Below, one piece after another: positions 32,943 through 45,700 of a stretch of DNA of 64,000 nucleotides. How positions within the stretch are numbered: the first letter of the stretch is position 1; every line of letters begins with the position of its first letter. The position numbers were made by a program, and so were the translations under genes. The notes under the pieces were generated by a model. That model searched no databases. It saw only the letters and a program-made list of their open reading frames with translations, and had not been told where the DNA came from. Source of the DNA: Amphiura filiformis (taxonomy: Eukaryota > Echinodermata > Ophiuroidea > Amphilepidida > Amphiuridae); NCBI RefSeq assembly GCF_039555335.1, contig NC_092647.1, positions 10,237,274 through 10,301,273 on the forward strand, given 5' to 3'.

Positions 32943-33401
32943 GATCTCACACCACCAAATCAGAGTCCCATAGAGATATGTGCTAAATTTGCCTTAAGAA
33001 AACGTCATTTTTTCTTCACAGGAGCGACTCAGTTTTAAGCGACAGCTATGATGGTTGAAATCAGCCCTTGCCTGATCCCTCTGGCTGGGAAAAATATAGG
33101 TTGACCGTCATTATTTTTTACGACTGGCCCTCGAAGTCTCACGATGTCTGGGAATTGCCTATTTTACAGGCAAAACCATGCCAGTGTTTCTGTAAAGAAA
33201 AGGCTGCTTAAAATCATTAAAAGTTATTTGATCTCGCCCATCTGTGGTACACTTGCAGGAAATAATATTACTAATCATGACCAATCCAAATTTGGCTATA
33301 ATTATGCAAATGTCTGCTCATTTTAATGCTTAAATTGAGATTTTCTAAGAAGTGAAATTAAGGGCGCACAACGATATAATTCTATTTGGTGGTGTGAAAT
33401 C
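32943..33401. mobile_element. MITE with GATYTCACACCACC ends, copy A
   Basis: Begins GATCTCACACCACCAAATC and ends TTTGGTGGTGTGAAATC. 459 bp. Copies B and C are at 35177 and 41293. Confidence 0.85.
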
Positions 33402-34284
33402 TGAATGATCCAACATGTTTCTGATTGTCCTTAATTTCAGACTATTTTAATCTAATTAACTTATTTTTAGCATAATTTGAGCAAGAAGCTGGTTAAAAAA
33501 TTTCAAGCAGAATCATTGTGTCTCTGACATGTGCTATCTACTGAAGATAGCATTGTGATTACCAAGTTAAAAGTTCACCAAGACTTAGGCTTTCAGCAAT
33601 TTACAGTCAAGAGGGACAGGAAGCCAGACAGACACACAGAAACAAAGAAGAACATGTCCACAATGCCTGAATTATAAGTGTTGAATTATATGGCCTATTA
33701 GTGAAATCTTAAGTCTACCCCCCCCCCATAAGCTTACCTGATCCATGGGCACATTTTATGAGCTCCAACCAGTGCCCTAGCCCACGTGCCACCATATACT
33801 GATGTCTTCCCCATCTGGTACTGAGTCACTGCATACCATCATGATTGTAAACATTACATGGGTTACCAGTGGAATCAAATGCTTAGCCTACCCCCCCCCC
33901 AACAGACACACACAAACCGTAAGCTTACCTGATCCAGGCACCTATTTCATGAGTTCCGACCAGTACCCTAGCACCATACTGATGTCTTCTCTATCTGCCA
34001 CTGTGTCATTGCATGCCATTGATGATGTAAGCTTACCAAATATTATGATTGTAAACATTGCATGGGCCTAAGTCACTCTCTGAAATGGAATCTTTCACTC
34101 AAACACATTTCGGTCAAAACTCACCTTAGCACTGGTATATTTGTAGCAAATGTTGCAGTTCTCTTCAATTTTAGCCTTTAATTACATAAATTCAGTCAAT
34201 GCACTTCTTCGGTGGATGCAAACGCAAATTTGGAACAGGGCTAACTTGCTCAATCAAAAGTTGAGACTCACACACACAGCTCCA
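33402..34284. repeat. 880-bp tandem duplication, unit 1
   Basis: Starts TGAATGATCCAACATGTTTC directly after MITE copy A and repeats almost unchanged from 34285. An 89-codon plus-strand ORF (33802-34071) is conserved between the units only because the DNA is. A C-run differs in length between units. A 26-bp piece, GCTATCTACTGAAGATAGC, resembles the satellite core at 7 kb. Confidence 0.92.
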
Positions 34285-35173
34285 TGAATGATCCAACATG
34301 TTTCTGATTGTCCTTAATTTCAGACTATTTTAATCTAATTAACTTATTTTTAGCATAATTTGAGCAAGAAGCTGGTTAAAAAATTTCAAGCAGAATCATT
34401 GTGTCTCTGACATGTGCTATCTACTGAAGATAGCATTGTGATTACCAAGTTAAAAGTTCACCAAGACTTAGGCTTTCAGCAATTTACAGTCAAGAGGGAC
34501 AGGAAGCCAGACAGACACACAGAAACAAAGAAGAACATGTCCACAATGCCTGAATTATAAGTGTTGAATTATATGGCCTATTAGTGAAATCTTAAGTCTA
34601 CCCCCCCCATTATAAGCTTACCTGATCCATGGGCACATTTTATGAGCTCCAACCAGTGCCCTAGCCCACGTGCCACCATATACTGATGTCTTCCCCATCT
34701 GGTACTGAGTCACTGCATACCATCATGATTGTAAACATTACATGGGTTACCAGTGGAATCAAATGCTTAGCCTCCCCCCCCCCCCCCAACAGACACACAC
34801 AAACCGTAAGCTTACCTGATCCAGGCGCCTATTTCATGAGTTCCGACCAGTACCCTAGCACCATACTGATGTCTTCTCTATCTGCCACTGTGTCATTGCA
34901 TGCCATTGATGATGTAAGCTTACCAAATATTATGATTGTAAACATTGCATGGGCCTAAGTCACTCTACGAAATGGAATCTTTCACTCAAACACATTTCGG
35001 GTCAAAACTCACCTTAGCACTGGTATATTTGTAGCAAATGTTGCAGTTCTCTTCAATTTTAGCCTTTAATTACATAAATTCAGTCAATGCACTTCTTCGG
35101 TGGATGCAAACGCAAATTTGGAACAGGGCTAACTTGCTCAATCAAAAGTTGAGACTCACACACACAGCTCCAT
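34285..35173. repeat. 880-bp tandem duplication, unit 2
   Basis: Second unit, differing from the first by a few substitutions and by the length of its C-run near 34775. It is followed directly by MITE copy B. Confidence 0.92.
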
Positions 35174-35176
35174 TCA

Positions 35177-35540
35177 GATCTCACACCACCAAATCAGAGT
35201 CCCATAGAGATATGTGCTAAATTTGCCTTAAGAAAACGTCATTTTTTCTTCACAGGAGCGACTCAGTTTTAAGCGACAGCTATGATGGTTGAAATCAGCC
35301 CTTGCCTGATCCCTCTGGCTGGGAAAAAATATAGGTTGACCGTCATTATTTTTTACGACTGGCCCTCGAAGTCTACGATGTCTGGGAATTGCCTATTTTA
35401 CAGGCAAAACCATGCCAGTGTTTCTGTAAAGAAAAGGCTGCGTAAAATCATTAAAAGTTATTTGATCTCGCCCATGGGATTTTCTAAGAAGTGAAATTAA
35501 GGGCGCACAACGATATAATTCTATTTGGTGGTGTGAAATC
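35177..35540. mobile_element. MITE with GATYTCACACCACC ends, copy B
   Basis: The same ends and sequence as copy A, with an internal deletion of about 95 bp after TTGATCTCGCCCAT. Confidence 0.85.
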
Positions 35541-35803
35541 ATAATATACATATCTTTAGAGAAAAATGCAAAAATAGGCACAAAATTGGGAAGGGGTGTA
35601 GTACCCCTTAAGGGTCTACTTGAGGATGACAACACATGAAAGTATATGAGTAGTCTCTCCCTGGGGTGTACATACATGTATACATTGTATACTCTGCCAA
35701 AAAACTATCCTTACACTTGGAAAAATAGTCACAATTCCAAAACTCAACCATGTTGGAATAAATTTGTTTTTTTATGACACCACATGACACCATGTTTTTT
35801 ATG

Positions 35804-36222
35804 ACACCCCATGCACATTGAATCCAATGTGACCTCAAGAAGTAAAGTTACAAGGAATTGATAGACGAAGGTCCAGTTTTAAAAGTGACAAACTGGCCTA
35901 TACAAGGCGCAAAAAGATTACAACAAGCGCAACAAAGAGACAACACAGTTTCTTCAATTTAGAGTAGTTTTTATTTCAGTTTTTACTTAGTACTTTCCAT
36001 AACTTAAATTTTAATTATTTGTTAGTTCTTTTGTTTCAGTTTTCTTTTGTTCGTTTTGTTTTAAATTAAAGGCATGCATAAATTAGCCATTCACCACTCT
36101 CAAACCAGATGTCTAGTCTGTGAAGTTTTGAATAGGCCAGTCTGTCACTTTTAAAACTGGACCTTCGTATAATCAAAAGCTTGTAACTTTGCTTCTAGTC
36201 ACATTGGATTCAATGGGGTGTT
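35804..36222. mobile_element. MITE with about 85-bp inverted arms
   Basis: Left GAATCCAATGTGAC and GAAGGTCCAGTTTTAAAAGT are matched by inverted copies near 36140-36215. The element ends ACACCCCAT / ATGGGGTGT. Confidence 0.85.
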
Positions 36223-36316
36223 ACAATGTCCTGGATGAGATAAACAAATAAATTTACCCAAATATGGTTTAGTTTTAAAATCAGGATACTTTTTAGGTGA
36301 TGTCATACTACAAAGC

Positions 36317-36528
36317 CAATAGAGGCCGTCAGCCTTTCGCCATCTTGTGGGTACAAATGATCTGCGTGTTCATGCGTCGGACACTACGCGCAGGGCGCAT
36401 CTTGCCACGCAGCTGTTATCACGCATCAACGCGGTGATTTTGCTGTTCACGCATGGAGATCGAGCGACGACCATCGGCGTGTAACCACAAGATGGCAGCA
36501 TATGACGTCACGCTGACGGCCTCTATTG
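36317..36528. mobile_element. MITE just upstream of MRPL9
   Basis: CAATAGAGGCCGTCAGC is repeated inverted at the right end, with CCATCTTGTGG as a second paired block. TA adjoins GAGGCC on each side. It lies within 90 bp of the proposed first exon, so it may overlap the MRPL9 promoter. Confidence 0.82.
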
Positions 36529-36613
36529 ATGATGTCAAGTTTTCTATTCAATTCCAGATACCAATCATCAGCTAGTTCAACAGACCAGTTACCAAATCCT
36601 CATCATCATCACC

Positions 36614-36761
36614 ATGTTGTCAAGTTTATGTTGTTCATTACGGCGTTGCGCTATCACCAATCATCAGATGCTGCAGAATGTCAACAAAACGGCTACACTA
36701 GTAGGACTACAACAGAATGTCAACAAAACGGCCACGCTTAGTAGGACTACAACAACAACAG
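36614..36761 (+). CDS. MRPL9: MRPL9 probable first exon (targeting peptide, start uncertain)
   Basis: The ATG at 36614 opens MLSSLCCSLRRCAITNHQ, which looks like a mitochondrial presequence. Two imperfect 39-bp copies follow (from 36674 and 36713). The second has one extra T near 36738, so the frame of the 36614 start reaches the good donor CAG/GTTGGT at 36762 in phase 1, while exon 2 needs phase 0. Two models avoid this: start 36614 with a weaker donor at 36701 (CTA/GTAGGA), or start at ATG 36717 (MSTKRPRLVGLQQQQ) with the donor at 36762. Both join in frame to TVFTLRRKYP. Confidence 0.6.
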
Positions 36762-39700
36762 GTTGGTTTGAAGATATTGGGCTATTCCAGATGAAATGCA
36801 TACACCCTTATGAAAGACAGGATCCGGGAATGTGAATTTTAAGTAGCGTTACCTGAATGGGTAACTCCTTTTAAAGTCTACACCTCCTGTATGGGAGATT
36901 AAGATCATGTCTAACAATTAATAGTACCCCGTAAAAGAAAATATTTGTCAAATTTTGGCATCAAGTACACAGGTCGGCGACTTTTCCTAGAATCTGTTCC
37001 AAATAGTTACTGTAATTGTTACTTTTCATGGCTACTTCTAAACGAGTTTCTACCCGCCAGTATGTGTTGTGTGTGTGTGTATGCTTAAATGATATGCATG
37101 CCTTAATTACTATGCAAAAGCCTTTTGGTGTGTTGCTAGAAAAGCACAAAAACAAAAATGCACTTATTTTGGTAAAAATGCATGATACATAATTGATAAG
37201 TGATAATATGGTTTTTCTTTGCTTTTCGTGAAATTCAGACGGTATTTACTCTACGACGGAAGTACCCAGCACCACCAACTAAACTGTACAAATCAGGCAA
37301 GGTTGATAAGGGAGTGAAGCAAAGATTTAAAATCTACATCTCTGATGGGATCATCAGACCCAAGAAACTGCTGAAACTCATCTTAACTGAGAATGTTGAA
37401 GGTAAGAGAGAAGAATCAGGTTTAATCTTGAGAACTACCTGCCGATTGGCCAAAATGAATATTGTGTCTAAATTTGAACCAATCAAGGAGGGTATTAATA
37501 AGATCATCTACAAATGCAAGTCTGACCATAAATAGTTTAAAGCCTAGTCATAATTGGCAATTGATGTGATCATTTCAAGTTATCAACCAATCAGAACTGC
37601 TGTTAAATGACAGGTAGTATCCAGGGGGTTAAGGAATTGGGCTATTTCAGTTGAAATCCATACTGTCTATGGAAGACATGACCATAATCTCCCACACAGA
37701 GGGTGTGGATTTTAAATGGTGTCACCAGTCATCAGGTAATCCCACTTGATATTCGCACTCCCTGTGTGGGAGATTAAGGTCATGTTGTCCATAGGGGGTG
37801 TATGGTTTTTAAGTGGAATATCCCATTTGGGAACCTTATTCCAATGAAATTTGGTGTTTGGAGAGAAATAAGGTTTGAAAACTTGGAAATAAATCATTTT
37901 GAAGGAAATCCTTTCTCCTGGAAAATTTTGAGTTTTATTCCAGGAAATTTACATTTTTTCCAGTTCTGACAAATATACTCTAATAAGTATTTAAAAAAAA
38001 GTTAAAACAGAAGCAGCTAGTTTAAGGTGCTACTATACCCCCGATACATTTTGTGACTAATTTAGCATTTTTCTCCCAAAATAACTACACACTGGTAACA
38101 AAAGTTATGTATATTATAGGGGCAAGGAATCCAATTACTTCACTGAAATTTCAGTGATTCAAGACAAGTGGCTCATTATATATGTTAAGAAATGAGGTAC
38201 ATTCTAGTGTTACCTCTTTTCTTATCATAAATTGTCTTGAATCACTGAAATTCCAGTGTAGTAACTGGATTGCTTGTCCCTATAATATACATAAATTTTG
38301 TTACCAGTGTGTTATTATTTTTTGAGAAAAATGCAAACATTAGTCACAAATTTATCAAGTGGTGTAATACCACCTTAACAGCATACTCAATCAACAATTG
38401 CTGAAACTGATCTTGATATAAAGATGTATATCATTATAAGAGAGACTAAATAGCCATGGCTTTAGGAATGAAAGATTTTTAACATGTGGGGGAGGGGCTG
38501 ACAAAACCAAATTTTATTGATGTCCTGTTCTGGGGAGTGCTTGGGGAGGGGGGTCCTCTGGGAGTTGGAAAATTAGGCAAAAAGTAGGTAAAAAATGACC
38601 ATTTTACAGTATCTGATAACAGTTTTTATGGGGGGCTGAAGGGTATTCAGGCCCCCGGTTCCTAAGCCTGTGATCTCTGGATTATTTTGCCATTATGTCT
38701 GGTAAACTTTGACCTGAAGTGTTTGCTTGTTGGTTTTGTAGAAATACTGTAAACATTCGCCTAATGGTGCACATGGGCTCCTTTGTATTGGGGGTAAATT
38801 TCATGTATAAATAGAGAGCTCCATCCTCTGAAAATCCCAACAAGAATAAAGAGTACATGCACTTATTTGCTGGTGAGATATTTACGGGAGAGCATTTTAG
38901 GTTGTGCTTAGAATTCCAGTTAGGTCAAGGCAGCCCATAGCGCCATTAGGTGAATGTTAATGGTAGTGCATTTTACCGGCAATGTGTGGCACGTGCTATG
39001 CACACAAGCTTCTATAACACTCAAGCTTGGCTTAAAAACACTTAATCATCATTCGATATCAAATATCGATGATTCAAATATTTGTCTCTTTGAGTAGGTA
39101 AACAATATGGGAGATTCAGTGCCGGATTTACCTTTTGGGGGGCCCTGGGCCAGAGACGAAAATTTGGAGGCCCCAAACTCACCGTGAAGAAAGCATGTCC
39201 ACTCAAGTGGCCAAGTCTTGGTATTGGTATAAGATCGACAGTGGCGGTAGGAGCATTTTACAATTTAGAGGCAGACGTGCATAGATTAAAAATTTCAATT
39301 TCAGACTATTTTAGCCCACAATGATGGTGAATTTTGGTTTATGACGGTGCAATTATACCCAATTTTGTTCCAAAACATAATCTGGCCAAATATTGACTAC
39401 CACAAAATATCCCTCAGTAGAAGTTTGTGGCAGACTGACAGCATCATATCAAGGCCCTGACAGTAAATTTTGCTGATCTATGTGCCGACTTTTATTATTT
39501 TCCTATTTGATTTTTGACCAAGCAATTCCTGCTGTTGTTTTGGCTCCACTACATCACCCCAGTATCGAGGTCGCCATTGTATGATGAAGAAGCGTCCAAG
39601 TATGCTGAAGAAGCGTGTACGTGCGAGTCCTTTGTGCGTGTCTGTGTGTTGACCCGGTAGTGTTCCAAAATATGCGATGGCAGGGTAATGACAGCTTACT

Positions 39701-42700
39701 TAGCTTTGTCATTTTCTAAATTAGCCGTCGGCTCCCAATTTCAAATATACACCCTGATCATATACCATAGAATTCTGTCTAGCATATATGCCTCTAAACA
39801 AAATTTTTTTGATGAAAGAGACGAAAGGCAAAAACCCTCCACAGACACATTACAATAGATTAGTCTTACAATAATATGCATTCGCTACTGTTCGCACAGC
39901 CGCCTGTATCAGTAATATAGTTGTTCAAACTCAAAATAATGTTTTTGTGGAGAGTGTCTGCCTCTTGTCTCTTTCTTCAAAAAACCCTTGTTTAGAGGTA
40001 TGTGCTTGTAGACAAGGTTTTACGGTATGTTTAATTTCCCTGCAGATTTGGGTGTACGTGGGGATATAGTACTCGTACCAAAGAGACAAGGTAGAGCAGA
40101 GCTGTTGAGGTATAACAAAGCAGTTTACGCATCACCAGAAAATATTGAAGAATTTGCCAAACAGGACGATGGCAGAGATTTACCACTGACAGTGTCTGCA
40201 GTAAGTAAAATCTATTTAGGGGTGGCTTCGAAATCTGTCCACTGGAGCCATGATGAAGGTGGTTGGGTTTTGAATTGGGTGTCAAATGTAGTTTAAATAT
40301 TAAGTGTTTCTCAGTTGGTTTTGATTACTTTGTGACTTCCAGGGCCTAGATTTCAACGAGAATATGAGAATCAATTCTCATCATTATGATTCTTGTAAGA
40401 TTTGGTTGAGAGAATAAATTTTTCTCATTGTATCATACAGTAAGTGCAGTGACTATGATGGATTTTGATTCTTGCAAACCAAGACGAAATTTAGGCCTTG
40501 TAATGTAATTTTAAACATATTAAGTGTATCTCAATTGGTTTTGATTACTTTGTGACTTCCAATCCTGTATCACATAAATTACATACAATGTAGTTGTGTC
40601 CCAGATATACAGAAAACATATATTTTGTGATCAGAAACATATACAGCTGTACATGAGAAATATGATTTTACAGAAGTATTTTTAGTTAATTTGCTAAAAT
40701 TGACCTTTTCATTTTTAGAGTCTTATTATGAGGAGCAGCTTTGAGACCCCATCACAGCATCTCCATTCATTCATTTGTTGTTTTTGTCTGCCTGTTTGTT
40801 CAGACCGAGTTTGCTTGTTTCGTGTTTGTTTGTCTGGAGTCTGGACAACTTACCGTATAATGTTCCTGAGACACAATCAGTATTAGGAGCAGAGCAGAGA
40901 AGATGAGAATATCTTCTCTGGTTGGAGTGACTGCACATTCTTGAACCCATAATACCATCCATGATTGAACAAAATTATAGTCCAAGATGTAGGAGCTCTT
41001 GACCATGATAAATACTATTCCTGTAACTCTGTAACTATCTTGACAGTCATGCAGTCAGACAGTGTCGTCAGTGTTTGTTCACAGAACTAATCAACTTCAA
41101 TTGTTCATTCTCTTTTCAGACCTTAAAATATCTAGAAAATAAAAGACTACAGGTAGATGTGACGTGTTTAGAGTCAGATCCACATTGGGAAGAACTGTCA
41201 TATCCCAAGGCTAGGATTATCAATGCATTCAAGAATAAAGTAAGTTTGCTTGTGTTGCAAATACAGTCCAACCAGTTTTATCCAGCCATGGTGATCTCAC
41301 ACCACCAAAAAAAGAATCCCATTTAGTATTTCGTCACAGGAGCAAGTCGGTTCTTTGTGACAGCTATGATGGTTGAAATCAGCCCTTGTCGAATCCCTCT
41401 GACTAGAAAAAGTAATAGCTTGACTGTCATTATTTTTTATGGCTGACCCTCAAAGTCTGATGTCTGGGAATTTCCAAATCTAAATACAAAATCATGCTAG
41501 ATTTTCTATACAGAAAACTGTATAATAAAAAGGCTGCTTAAAATTACTTGATATTACTCTCACATCTGTGCCACACTTGCTGGATTTAGCATTACTAATC
41601 ATAACCAATGCAAATTTAGCCAAAATCCTGTAAATATTTGCTCATTTTATTGCTTAATAAATGAATACATGAATACAAAAGCCACCTAAGTCCATGCGAA
41701 GTTATTTTGAGAGAAAAACCTGTGTATCATTTTAATTCCTTCAGTTAGATTTACCTGGTCAATATGGTAAGTTTTACGTGCAAATGAGTGGATTAACCTG
41801 TATTAGGTATGACGATTAGCATTTCAGGGACTTCGTGGGGTTCATTTTAAATTTTGGACTTAGGTGGTTTTTGAATCATATACAAAGACAACAATGTTAG
41901 AATGAGATTACCACTAGTAAGATAATACAAAATAAAGCACACAGGTATGTATAATGTTGATAAGCATTCTGCCATGTAATATAAACCACACACTTTCCTT
42001 TATTAAACCCATTTTTTGTTCAAAAGTCATTCTCTAGCAATGAATGTGTTACAAGTGAACTTTTTATACATACTGGATTTCAATCAATGTGTTACAAGAC
42101 TCAAATCATGGAATTGGGTGATTCTTTCATACATGCTATTTTTCACATGCCCAATAGACACAGAGAATGAATTTGAGTTGTTCTTTCATGCATATGACAG
42201 GCCTATGTATAGCAACAATTTCCCATGCTTAACTCAATTTGGCCAAAGTATTCATATATTCAAATGTCTATCTTGGTTTTTTCTGAGAATTTAAACATTC
42301 GTAAATTTTGGGCACCCAACCATATTTCTATTGATGGTGTGAAATCTAATGGGACCAAGAATTCGCCCGATAAGTGAAAATTTCTGATAAGTGAATAATG
42401 TGCAATTCTGCATTGAATGTCTAAAGTGTTCAAATCAAGATAACATAAGACTGTTCACTGTAAATCGTGGACTTCTGACAATAAAAAAAGTAAATGAAAA
42501 AAAGATATGGATTTATATAGCAAAGTTGCGTAAGATCATTGAGCTTAACTGAAAGTTGCTGAGGTCATGTGTGTTTGACCTTTTGTACTGTAAATCACCA
42601 TTGTTGTTCTCAAAACAATGTTACCTATTGTTTGTTTCAACAGTTAGGAGTAATTGTGTCAGAAGATGCCCTCAGACTGCCAGAAGAACCAATCAAAGAC

Positions 42701-45700
42701 TATGGCACATACACAATACAATTAACAGTAAGTTGTTACTAATTATTTTTTTTGTTTTTCCATTTTTATTGCCCTGTACTTGGGACTGGTGGGTGGAGAA
42801 AAGATACAGAAAACCACCAGCCCCTTTCTTCATGTCAGCCATACAATATTATAAACAAATATGCAATTATTCCTTTAAGCCCAAATTAAAATTTGATATG
42901 TAGCTACACTTGTAATTATTGACACCCACCACTCACAAGTGCTGTGATGTATACACCACACAAGCTGAAGCCAGGACATAAGAAAAAGAATGGTAAAAAA
43001 AGCAGAAGCTGGACCAGGCCTGACAAAAGCACAAAACAAAGACCATCCCAGCACTGTCATAAGCGGTGAGTGTCAATTGAGATATAAATGAGACATCACA
43101 TTCAAGAGAGTTGTTAATAATTATTGCAAAGGCTTCAGTAATCTGATCCATGTCACAAATATTTTAAGGTCTCAAATTTTACAACATACAGCTAGAATTC
43201 TTTTGCACAGTGCCATTTGATTCTATATCACTCATACATAAATTCTAGACAGTTCACTCTCTGTGTGATAGGTTTTACCATCAAAGTGCTGAGCCAGGCT
43301 ATGCGCTGACTCTTAGACTCACCCATTTAGTTATGGGGTGGACCCCAAAATGTGAAGTATGTTACAGTAAAACATGATGTGATGTTGATGAAAAAATGTA
43401 TTTCCTACCTTCAATAGCATTTTTTAAATAATGAAATTTATGTATAAGTATTCTCTCTCTCTCTCTCTCTCTCTCTCTAGGTGCCATATCCTAAGACGTT
43501 GGAGATCATGTCATGCCACAATTCTCTGTTATAAGCCATCTCCAGAAGCTCTGTCGCTTTATGTTCAGCTCCCCTTTCTTTTAGCCAGTCTTTCAGATTT
43601 GATAACCACATCACTCTCTTCCTGCCTCTGCTCCTTGTTCCTTCTATTCTTCCTGTCAATACTAGGTTCTCGAAACCATCCTTTCTGAGGATATGACCAA
43701 GGAATTTGAGCTGCTTAACTCTGATTTCACGTAACAGCTTCCTGTTCACATTTGCTCTACTTAGGACATCGTCATTAGACACTTTATCAGTCCACGGGAT
43801 CTTCATCATTCTTCTAAGGAACCACATCTCGCAGCTCTCCAATCTTCTTTTAATGTCTGTTGTTATTGACCATGCTTCACTTCCATACATTAATACAGGG
43901 ATGACATAGCAGTTGAGTACCAATTCTGGTCTCTATACTGAGGGCACTGTTTTTAGGATCTTGTCTAATTTTGAGAGCGCAGACTTAGCCAGTGCAATCC
44001 TTCTCTTAACCTCCTTAATACATCTGGCATCTTCTGTGATTAGACTGCCAAGGTAGTTGAAGGAGGAAACTTGCTTAATTCTTTGATCTTTCACCTTCAA
44101 TATGCATGTTGGGCTTTCAGTCTTTGATACCACCATACATTCTGTCTTCTTGCAATTTAACAATAAACCTTTCCTCTCACTTTCCTGAACCACCACATCA
44201 AGAAGCCTTTGCAGATCCTCCTCAGACTCAGCTAATAGGACAGTGTCATCTGCATATCTTATGTTCGTGATGTTATTTCCACCGTTACCGAGACCATTTT
44301 CCTTTTCTAGCTCCCCTTAGGATCAGCTCACTGTAATAATTAAAGAGATCTGGTGACATCACACATCCCTGTCTGACTCCTCTCTTAATGCTTGTATATT
44401 CACTACAATCTCCATCCACCCTTATGCACGCTGTTTGGTTCCAATAAAGGTTCTGCAACAGTCGTAGATCCTTTCCATGCAGGTCTAGCTTACCAAGATC
44501 TTCAAAAAGCTGATCATGTCTCACCTTGTCAAAGGCTTTTGAGTAGTCAATGAAACACATGAAAACATCCTTCTGCATCTCTACCGCTCTCTCTGTTATC
44601 ATTCTCAAGACATAAATCGCATTCCTGGTACCAGCATCTTCTACAAAGCCGAACTGCTCTTTACCAATCTCAGGTTTTATTCTACTTCTTGCACGGAGTA
44701 ACAGGATTCTTAGAATTATCTTTGTAACATGGCTCATAAGCAGCGTTCGAAATTTTGGTTGTCCGGTTGCCCGGGACAACTAAAAAAGTCGCCGGACAAC
44801 CAAAAATACTGATTCGGTTGTCCGCCGGACAACCATAAATCTAGCCAAAAGTCACATTTGTAGGCCTACGGACAACCAAAAACTTAGATGGACAACCAGA
44901 AATTGTAATCTGGTTGTCCGTGGGACAACCATTTATTTTTCCTAAATTCGAACACTGCTCATAAGGCTAATTGTACGTTGTTGTTCACAATCCACAGCGC
45001 CAGGTTTCTTGGGAAGAGCAATAAAGATTGATTTGCTCAGGTCTTCCGGAAATATCCCATCATCATATGCATACATTCTGTTGATGACTCCTGCCAGTTT
45101 CTCAATTCCATAATCCTCTAATGCTTCAATCATTTCAACAACAATTCCATCTGGCCCAGCAGCCTTATTTCTGCTCATCATTTTTATAGCTGATCGAACC
45201 TCTGACTGCAATATCTTTGGACCCTCAATAGAATCTGGAAAGCTTGGCAAACCGTCCCTTACATCGTGAAATAACTCCCCAACATATTCCGTCCACCTTT
45301 TCATTACATCATCTTTCCCTACCAGCATATTACCATTCTTTGCCTTGATGCACCCAGAGCTTGAACAGCCTGATTTCCTGCCTGAGATCTCATTTATCCT
45401 CTGGTACACATTCCGATTCTCTCCAAATTGACTCTCAATTTTGGCACATTCACTATTCAGCCAGGTCTCTTTGGCCTCCTTGCAACGTTTCTTTATTTGC
45501 CTGTCCAACTCTCTATATTCTTTCGAATCCCTGTCCATGATCTTTTGCCTGTCTCTCATCATTGATAGAATTTCTTCTGTCATCCACTTGCTTTTACTTT
45601 CTCTCTTCTTCTTTGGCAGGCATTCCTCTGCTGTTTCAACCAAGATATCCCTCATTGATTCCCATGTCATCTCTTCTCCTTCGTCTATAAGTTGCTCAAA

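Noticed and set aside
33802-34958. Two nearly identical 89-90 codon plus-strand ORFs
   Set aside because: They are alike because the DNA is a tandem duplication. There is no motif or coding bias, and a C-run of variable length lies inside.
37200-37535. 111-codon ORF as a single-exon gene
   Set aside because: Only 37239-37401 is coding (MRPL9 exon 2). The rest is intron read-through.
39118-39260. hAT element starting CAGTGCCGGATTTACC
   Set aside because: No inverted right end or target duplication was found, so the border cannot be supported.
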